From assembly GCF_024448135.1 (NCBI RefSeq), contig NZ_JAMRYX010000137.1:1-34286 (forward strand): a DNA stretch of 34,286 nt. The letters run 5' to 3'. The stretch is from Methylocystis suflitae. GTDB taxonomy: Bacteria > Pseudomonadota > Alphaproteobacteria > Rhizobiales > Beijerinckiaceae. The translations under genes and the position numbers were made by a program. This document shows positions 30,128-34,286 of this stretch, piece after piece (position 1 is the stretch's first letter; each line of letters starts with the position of its first letter). The notes below the pieces were generated by a model. It was given only the letters and a program-made list of their open reading frames with translations. It did not search any database and had not been told where the DNA came from.

Positions 30128-31324
30128 ATGAACATCCACGAATATCAGGCCAAGGCCGTTCTGCGCGACTTCGGCGCGCCCGTCGCTGACGGCGTCGCCG
30201 TGCTGCGGGCCGAAGACGCCCGCGCCGCCGCCGAAAAGCTTCCCGGCCCGGTCTATGTGGTGAAGGCGCAGATCCATGCGGGCGGGCGCGGCAAGGGCAA
30301 GTTCAAGGAAGCCAGCGCCGGCGACAAGGGCGGCGTGCGCATCGCCAAATCGATCGACGAGGCCGAGGCCTTCGCCAAAGAGATGCTGGGCGCGACGCTG
30401 GTGACGCTGCAGACCGGCGAGGCCGGCAAGCAGGTCAATCGCCTCTACATCGAAGACGGCGCCGACATCGACAAGGAATTCTATCTCTCGATGCTGATCG
30501 ACCGCGCGACCTCGCGCATCGCCTATGTGGTCTCGACCGAAGGGGGCATGGACATCGAAAAGGTGGCGCATGACACGCCCGAGAAGATCGTGACCTTCTC
30601 GGTCGATCCGGCGACCGGGCTGATGCCGCATCACGGCCGCCAGGTCGCCGCGGCGCTCGGCCTCACCGGCGATCTCGCCAAGCAGGCGGGCGCACTGACT
30701 GAAAAGCTCTACGCCGCTTTTGTGGCCAAGGACATGGAGCTTCTCGAGATCAATCCGCTGATCGTCACCAAGGACGGCAAGCTGCGCTGCCTCGACGCCA
30801 AGGTCAGCTTCGAGAACAACGCGCTCTATCGCCACCCCGACATGGTCGAGCTGCGCGACAAGAGCGAAGAGGACGAGAAGGAGATCGAGGCGTCGAAATA
30901 CGACCTCGCCTATATCTCGCTCCCCGGCAATATTGGCTGCATGGTCAATGGCGCCGGCCTCGCCATGGCGACGATGGACATCATCAAGCTCTACGGCGAA
31001 TTTCCGGCGAACTTCCTCGACGTCGGCGGCGGGGCCACGACCGAGAAGGTGACGGCCGCGTTCAAGATCATCACCGCCGATCCGAATGTGAAGGGCATTC
31101 TGGTCAATATTTTCGGCGGGATCATGCGCTGCGACACCATCGCCGAAGGCGTGATCGCGGCCGTGAAGGAAGTGGGGCTCAAAGTGCCGCTCGTCGTGCG
31201 GCTCGAGGGCACCAATGTCGATCTTGGCAAGAAGATCATCAATGAGTCGGGCCTGAACGTCATTCCCGCCGACGATCTCGACGACGCGGCGCAAAAGATC
31301 GTCGCCGCGATCCGGGGGGCGTGA
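30128..31324 (+). CDS. sucC: Succinyl-CoA synthetase (ADP-forming) beta subunit
   Basis: The 398-aa ATP-grasp protein is the beta subunit of succinyl-CoA synthetase (TCA cycle). It opens with MNIHEYQAK and has the nucleotide-binding [33 protein letters not shown] and the phosphate-contact segment [10 protein letters not shown]. The [11 protein letters not shown] form fits SucC better than the malate thiokinase subunit MtkA of serine-cycle methylotrophs, though the two families are close. The alpha subunit gene sucD does not follow; instead a TPR gene begins 190 bases later. GGGAGA lies before the ATG. Confidence 0.92.
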   Translation: MNIHEYQAKAVLRDFGAPVADGVAVLRAEDARAAAEKLPGPVYVVKAQIHAGGRGKGKFKEASAGDKGGVRIAKSIDEAEAFAKEMLGATLVTLQTGEAGKQVNRLYIEDGADIDKEFYLSMLIDRATSRIAYVVSTEGGMDIEKVAHDTPEKIVTFSVDPATGLMPHHGRQVAAALGLTGDLAKQAGALTEKLYAAFVAKDMELLEINPLIVTKDGKLRCLDAKVSFENNALYRHPDMVELRDKSEEDEKEIEASKYDLAYISLPGNIGCMVNGAGLAMATMDIIKLYGEFPANFLDVGGGATTEKVTAAFKIITADPNVKGILVNIFGGIMRCDTIAEGVIAAVKEVGLKVPLVVRLEGTNVDLGKKIINESGLNVIPADDLDDAAQKIVAAIRGA

Positions 31325-31331
31325 GCTTTCG

Positions 31332-31371
31332 CTTGGGCTTCTCCCTGCGAACTTGGGCTTCTCCCTGCGAA
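31332..31371. repeat. Tandem duplication of a 20-bp unit after sucC
   Basis: CTTGGGCTTCTCCCTGCGAA occurs twice head to tail (31332-31351 and 31352-31371). Both copies contain the 5' arm of the hairpin that follows. Confidence 0.9.
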
Positions 31372-31383
31372 GGGGAGAAGCCC
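31355..31383 (+). terminator. Hairpin downstream of sucC
   Basis: GGGCTTCTCCC (31355-31365) pairs perfectly with GGGAGAAGCCC (31373-31383) across a 7-base loop. The duplicated upstream copy of the 5' arm can pair with the same 3' arm. There is no U-tract, so it may be a transcript-end stabiliser rather than a full terminator. Confidence 0.55.
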
Positions 31384-31514
31384 TGGCGCGATTTCTTCCG
31401 CCTTGCGTCATCGGCCCAAAAGAGCCATCTTTAGGCGCGACTTTGGACTTTTAGGCCGCCTGTTCTCGGTGAGGCGGCTTTCGCGCGCGATCGTCGCCTT
31501 TTAGGGAAGCGCCA

Positions 31515-33302
31515 GTGCCCAATTCAGCTCTTCTGTTTGCGTCTCCGGCCAGCCGCGTGAGACGCGCTCTGGCGCGTCTGTCGTGCATCTTGCTTGCAGG
31601 ATCGGGCGCCTTCGGGCTCTCCTGCGACAGCAGCCTCGCGGCGCGGGAAAATATCGTCGTGGCGCGGCCTTTCGAGGTCGGCACCAGCCTGTCGGGCAAT
31701 TATCTCGCCGCGATCGTCGCCGGCGCGCAGCGCGACACGCTCGCCGCCTCGACCTTCTTCCGCGAGGCTCTGCGCGACGATCCTAAAAACGCCGATCTCG
31801 CCGACCGCGCCTTCGTCGCGGCGCTCGCCAACGGCAATATGTCGGAGGCCCTGTCGCTGACCGGCCGCGTGATCGCGCATGACCGCACGAATGGGCTGGC
31901 GCATCTCGCCCGCGGCGTCGATCAGATCAAGAATCGCAAATTCGCCGCCGCGCGCGCCGAACTCGCAAAGGGCGGCGGCGACCGTCGCCGCGACATCACC
32001 TCGACGCTGCTCTCCGCATGGAGTTACGCCGGCGCCAAGGACACGCGTCACGCCCTCGCAACGCTCGATACGCTGACCGACGACGCCTTCGTGGTGTTTC
32101 GCGACTATCACGCGGGCCTGATCGCCGATCTCGGCGGCGACAAGGCGGAGGCTGAAAAGCGCTTCAAATCCGCCTACGCCGCCGAGAAGAACACGCTGCG
32201 GCTGGTCGACGCCTATGCGCGCTTTCTCGCGACGCGCGGGCGGCGCGACGAGGCGAAGCAGCTCTACCTCGCCTTCGACGAGGTCGCGCCCAATCATCCG
32301 ATCGTCGTCGCCGGCCTTGCCGCGCTCGAGGAGGGCAAGCCGCTGCCGCCCTTCGTGCGCACCGCCGACGACGGCGCGGGTGAAGTGCTGTACGGGCTTG
32401 GCGCCGTCGGCGGTCGCCAGGGCGACGAACTCGCCTCGCTCATCTATCTGCGCCTCGCGCTGCATCTTGCGCCGGAGAACGCGCTCGCCATCGTCACGCT
32501 CGGCGACGTCTATGAGCGCATGAAGCAGGAAGAGGCCGCCATAGATCTTTATCAAAGCGTGCCGAAAGACAGTCCGCTGCGCGTCAACGCCGACGTGCAG
32601 GCGGCGCTTCTGCTGGAGACGCTCGGCAAAAGCAAAGAGGCGAGCGAAACGCTCTCGGCGATCGTCGCCGCCAACCCCAAGAATCAGGAGGCGTTGACGG
32701 CGCTCGGCAATCTTCAGCGCTCGCGCAAGGCTTTCGCCGACGCCGCCGTGACCTATACGCGCGTGCTCGATTTGCGGCCCAAGGCGGATAAGAGTCTGTG
32801 GCTGCTCTACTATTATCGCGGCATCGCCAATGAACGGCGCAAGGACTGGCCGGCGGCGGAAGCCGATCTCAAGAAGGCGCTGGATCTCAACCCCGATCAG
32901 CCGCTGGTGCTGAACTATCTCGGCTATTCCTGGGTCGACAAGGGCTCCAACCTCGACGAGGCCTTCAAGATGCTGCGGCGCGCCGTCGATCTGCGGCAGC
33001 GCGACGGCTATGTCGTCGACAGTCTCGGCTGGGCCTATTACCGGCTGGGCCGCTATGAGGACGCCGTGCGCGAATTGGAGAAGGCGATCGACCTGAAGCC
33101 GTCAGATCCGGTGATCAACGATCATCTGGGCGACGCCTATTGGCGGGTGGGCCGCAAGCTCGAAGCGCATTTCCAGTGGAACCATGCGCGCGACCTCAAT
33201 CCCGAGCCCGACGAACTGCCGAAGATCCTCGACAAGATCAACCACGGCATGTCGGACGCGCCGACGCTCGCCCATGACAAGGCGGCGCAGAACGGCGGCT
33301 GA
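31515..33302 (+). CDS. Exported tetratricopeptide-repeat protein
   Basis: The 595-aa protein begins with a long signal-like segment (RRALARLSCILLAGSGAFGLSC) and so is probably periplasmic. A cysteine in LLAGSGAFGLSC leaves a weak chance of a lipoprotein. The rest is a chain of helical repeats. The C-terminal half shows clear TPR units: AIVTLGDVYERMKQEEAAIDLY, ALTALGNLQRSRKAFADAAVTYTRVLDLRP, YYYRGIANERRKDWPAAEADLKKALDLNP, VVDSLGWAYYRLGRYEDAVRELEKAIDLKP and the last INDHLGDAYWRVGRKLEAHFQW. Proteins of this type scaffold envelope complexes, but no specific partner is evident. The start is GTG 31515 after AGGGAAG. Confidence 0.88.
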   Translation: MPNSALLFASPASRVRRALARLSCILLAGSGAFGLSCDSSLAARENIVVARPFEVGTSLSGNYLAAIVAGAQRDTLAASTFFREALRDDPKNADLADRAFVAALANGNMSEALSLTGRVIAHDRTNGLAHLARGVDQIKNRKFAAARAELAKGGGDRRRDITSTLLSAWSYAGAKDTRHALATLDTLTDDAFVVFRDYHAGLIADLGGDKAEAEKRFKSAYAAEKNTLRLVDAYARFLATRGRRDEAKQLYLAFDEVAPNHPIVVAGLAALEEGKPLPPFVRTADDGAGEVLYGLGAVGGRQGDELASLIYLRLALHLAPENALAIVTLGDVYERMKQEEAAIDLYQSVPKDSPLRVNADVQAALLLETLGKSKEASETLSAIVAANPKNQEALTALGNLQRSRKAFADAAVTYTRVLDLRPKADKSLWLLYYYRGIANERRKDWPAAEADLKKALDLNPDQPLVLNYLGYSWVDKGSNLDEAFKMLRRAVDLRQRDGYVVDSLGWAYYRLGRYEDAVRELEKAIDLKPSDPVINDHLGDAYWRVGRKLEAHFQWNHARDLNPEPDELPKILDKINHGMSDAPTLAHDKAAQNGG

Positions 33303-33365
33303 CGTGAGCGCGTATCGATCGCATGGATCATGTGATCGATAAGAAATCGCGCAAAATCAAAATGT

Positions 33366-33412
33366 TGGAGCAGGTTCTCAGCGAAAAAGTCTGCTTTTTC
33401 GGAACCTGCTCT
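33366..33412. repeat. Palindromic repeat family 2, copy 2
   Basis: This 47-base palindrome (TGGAGCAGGTTCTCAGCG...GGAACCTGCTCT) is the reverse-complement relative of 15374-15424. It lies between the TPR gene and the convergent EVE gene and supplies two bases of the EVE stop codon. Its hairpin may act as a terminator for either gene. Confidence 0.85.
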
Positions 33413-33830
33413 ACCCCTTCTCGCCCGCCATCTCCAGAACGACGCGCCATTCTTCCTCGCTCACCGGCTGCACGGAGAGGCGCGAATTATTGACGAGCAC
33501 CATGTCCTTGAGGCGCGGCTCGGCTTTGATCTCGGCCAGCGTCACCGGCTTTTTCAAAGCCTTCACGGCCTTCACGTCGACCATGCCGAATTTGCCGCTC
33601 TCGTCGGTGTGGTCGGGATAATAGGTCTTGATAATCTCGACGATGCCGACGACCGCCTTGTCCTCGTTCGAATGATAGAAGAAGCCTTTTTCGCCCTTCT
33701 TCATCGCCATCAGATTGAGTTTCGCCGAATGGTTTCGCACGCCGTTCCAGAACGTGCCCTTGGCGCCGGCCTTCACCTGCTGATCCCAGGACCAGCTCGA
33801 CGGCTCGCTTTTGAGTAGCCAATGCGCCAC
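33411..33830 (-). CDS. EVE-domain protein
   Basis: The 139-aa single EVE domain begins AHWLLKSEPSSWSW and contains GVRNHSAKLNLMAMKKGEKGFFYHSNEDKAVVGIVEI and the C-terminal LVNNSRLSVQPVSEEEW. EVE domains are PUA/YTH-like folds that bind modified bases in nucleic acids. The start is GTG 33830, which overlaps the TAG of the upstream YciI-like gene by one base, so the two are coupled. This YciI-EVE pairing is common in Alphaproteobacteria, as I recall. The stop codon falls in a palindromic repeat. Confidence 0.9.
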   Translation of the reverse strand: MAHWLLKSEPSSWSWDQQVKAGAKGTFWNGVRNHSAKLNLMAMKKGEKGFFYHSNEDKAVVGIVEIIKTYYPDHTDESGKFGMVDVKAVKALKKPVTLAEIKAEPRLKDMVLVNNSRLSVQPVSEEEWRVVLEMAGEKG

Positions 33831-34111
33831 TAGAGCTGCGCTCCCACCACGCGTTTCCAGGGTTTCAGCTCCACCGAGGCGAAGAGGCCGGCGGCGGCGT
33901 AAGGGTCTTCGCTGAGCAGAGCGCGGGCGGCCGCCTCGTTCTCGCAGTCGAGAATGAGCATGGAGCCGACGGGGGTCTCCCCGTCGAGAAAGGGGCCGCC
34001 GAGCTTCACACGCGCGGCGTGCGCGTCGAGGAAGGCGAGATGCGCGGCGCGGGTCGACATGCGCAGATCGACGTGATTGGGCTTATCCAGGCAAAGGGCG
34101 ACGAAGAGCAC
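33830..34111 (-). CDS. YciI-family protein
   Basis: The ~93-aa protein has the YciI fold pattern, FVALCLDKPNHVDLR followed by HLAFLDAHAARVKLGGPFLDG, then GSMLILDCENEAAARALLSEDPY and a C-terminal VELKPWK. The conserved His/Asp residues of the family (HLAFLDAH, DPY) are present. Members are ferredoxin-like dimers, some with dehydrochlorinase-type activity, but most have no known role. I chose GTG 34111 with GAGG upstream; the open frame reaches 34174 but the added residues do not fit the family. Confidence 0.82.
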   Translation of the reverse strand: MLFVALCLDKPNHVDLRMSTRAAHLAFLDAHAARVKLGGPFLDGETPVGSMLILDCENEAAARALLSEDPYAAAGLFASVELKPWKRVVGAQL

Positions 34112-34251
34112 AAGCGGCCTCGCGTAAGCGTGTTGAAACGCGCAACTTGTTCCAAAGCGCGCGCCGCCGGTCAACAGCGCCGCCGCCGAAATGACGATTT
34201 CATGTTCGAAGAGGCGAGGGCTTTGGGAAATGGAAGGCGCCTGAAGGGCTT

Positions 34252-34286
34252 CCTCATCCTGAGGAGCGTGCGCAGCACGCGTCTCG
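34252..34286. repeat. Palindromic repeat family 3, cut by the window end
   Basis: The stretch starts CCTCATCCTGAGGAG and continues into the GCGTGC-GCA-GCACGC hairpin and GTCTCG. It matches, from memory, a very common alphaproteobacterial intergenic palindrome of which the second half would follow outside the window. The sequence 34175-34251 shows no gene. Confidence 0.6.

Noticed and set aside
30128-31324. Malate thiokinase subunit mtkA of the serine cycle
   Set aside because: The N-terminal and nucleotide-binding sequence fits SucC better and no mtkB or other serine-cycle gene is adjacent.

Overview
The window looks like chromosome of a GC-rich alphaproteobacterium, probably Hyphomicrobiales (Rhizobiales) and possibly a Methylocystis/Methylosinus-type methanotroph. 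The support is the 180-kDa-class NAD-glutamate dehydrogenase sequence, the EpsC-type serine acetyltransferase, a small membrane protein upstream of xerD that resembles Rhizobiales counterparts, an Omp25/31-type porin and the interspersed palindromic repeats. No methane-oxidation gene lies in the window, so the genus is a guess. Most of the sequence is dense core genome. Three stretches are visibly AT-richer and look acquired: about 12.8-14.8 kb, 26.0-27.65 kb just after a tRNA-Glu, and the porin region at 28.35-29.6 kb.

Layout. 0-3.6 kb: threonine-to-glycine catabolism (SDR-type threonine dehydrogenase, then kbl) and a Cys/Met-metabolism PLP enzyme. 3.7-10.6 kb: a four-gene run of STAS antagonist, RsbW-like kinase, N-terminally short NAD-glutamate dehydrogenase, and a five-PAS PP2C phosphatase. 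One of its PAS domains carries the FixL haem-binding pattern. This is a partner-switching module with a metabolic enzyme inside it. 10.6-12.1 kb (minus): two related ferritin-like proteins, one fused to a 2Fe-2S ferredoxin. 12.8-14.8 kb: accessory cassette with an HNH-like protein and a two-gene unit ending in a probable PD-(D/E)XK-fold protein. 14.8-17.3 kb: palindromic repeat clusters, a small unknown gene, and MarR/VOC genes.

17.4-21.6 kb is the most distinctive part. A serine O-acetyltransferase gene is divergent from a family 2A encapsulin shell gene, which is followed by a cysteine desulfurase with a ~310-residue disordered cargo-loading extension. One divergent promoter region with a CTATAG-N5-CTATAG element serves both sides, and a strong hairpin plus T-run separates shell from cargo. 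The family 2A/desulfurase compartment is already described in other bacteria. The arrangement of its control elements here is the part worth a second look.

21.6-25.9 kb: a small secreted protein, ftsY, yciB, a 47-residue membrane protein, xerD, a bactofilin and tRNA-Glu(CTC). 26-29.6 kb: an OLD-like ATPase/TOPRIM gene, a trimethylguanosine-synthase-like methyltransferase, a frameshifted porin remnant, and an intact porin preceded by a perfect FNR/FixK box. 30-34.3 kb: sucC without sucD, a TPR protein, an EVE-domain protein and a YciI-like protein, with further repeats.

Two themes recur: sulfur/iron handling (desulfurase compartment, serine acetyltransferase, ferredoxin-ferritin) and oxygen sensing (FixL-like PAS, FNR/FixK box). 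A link between them is inference only.
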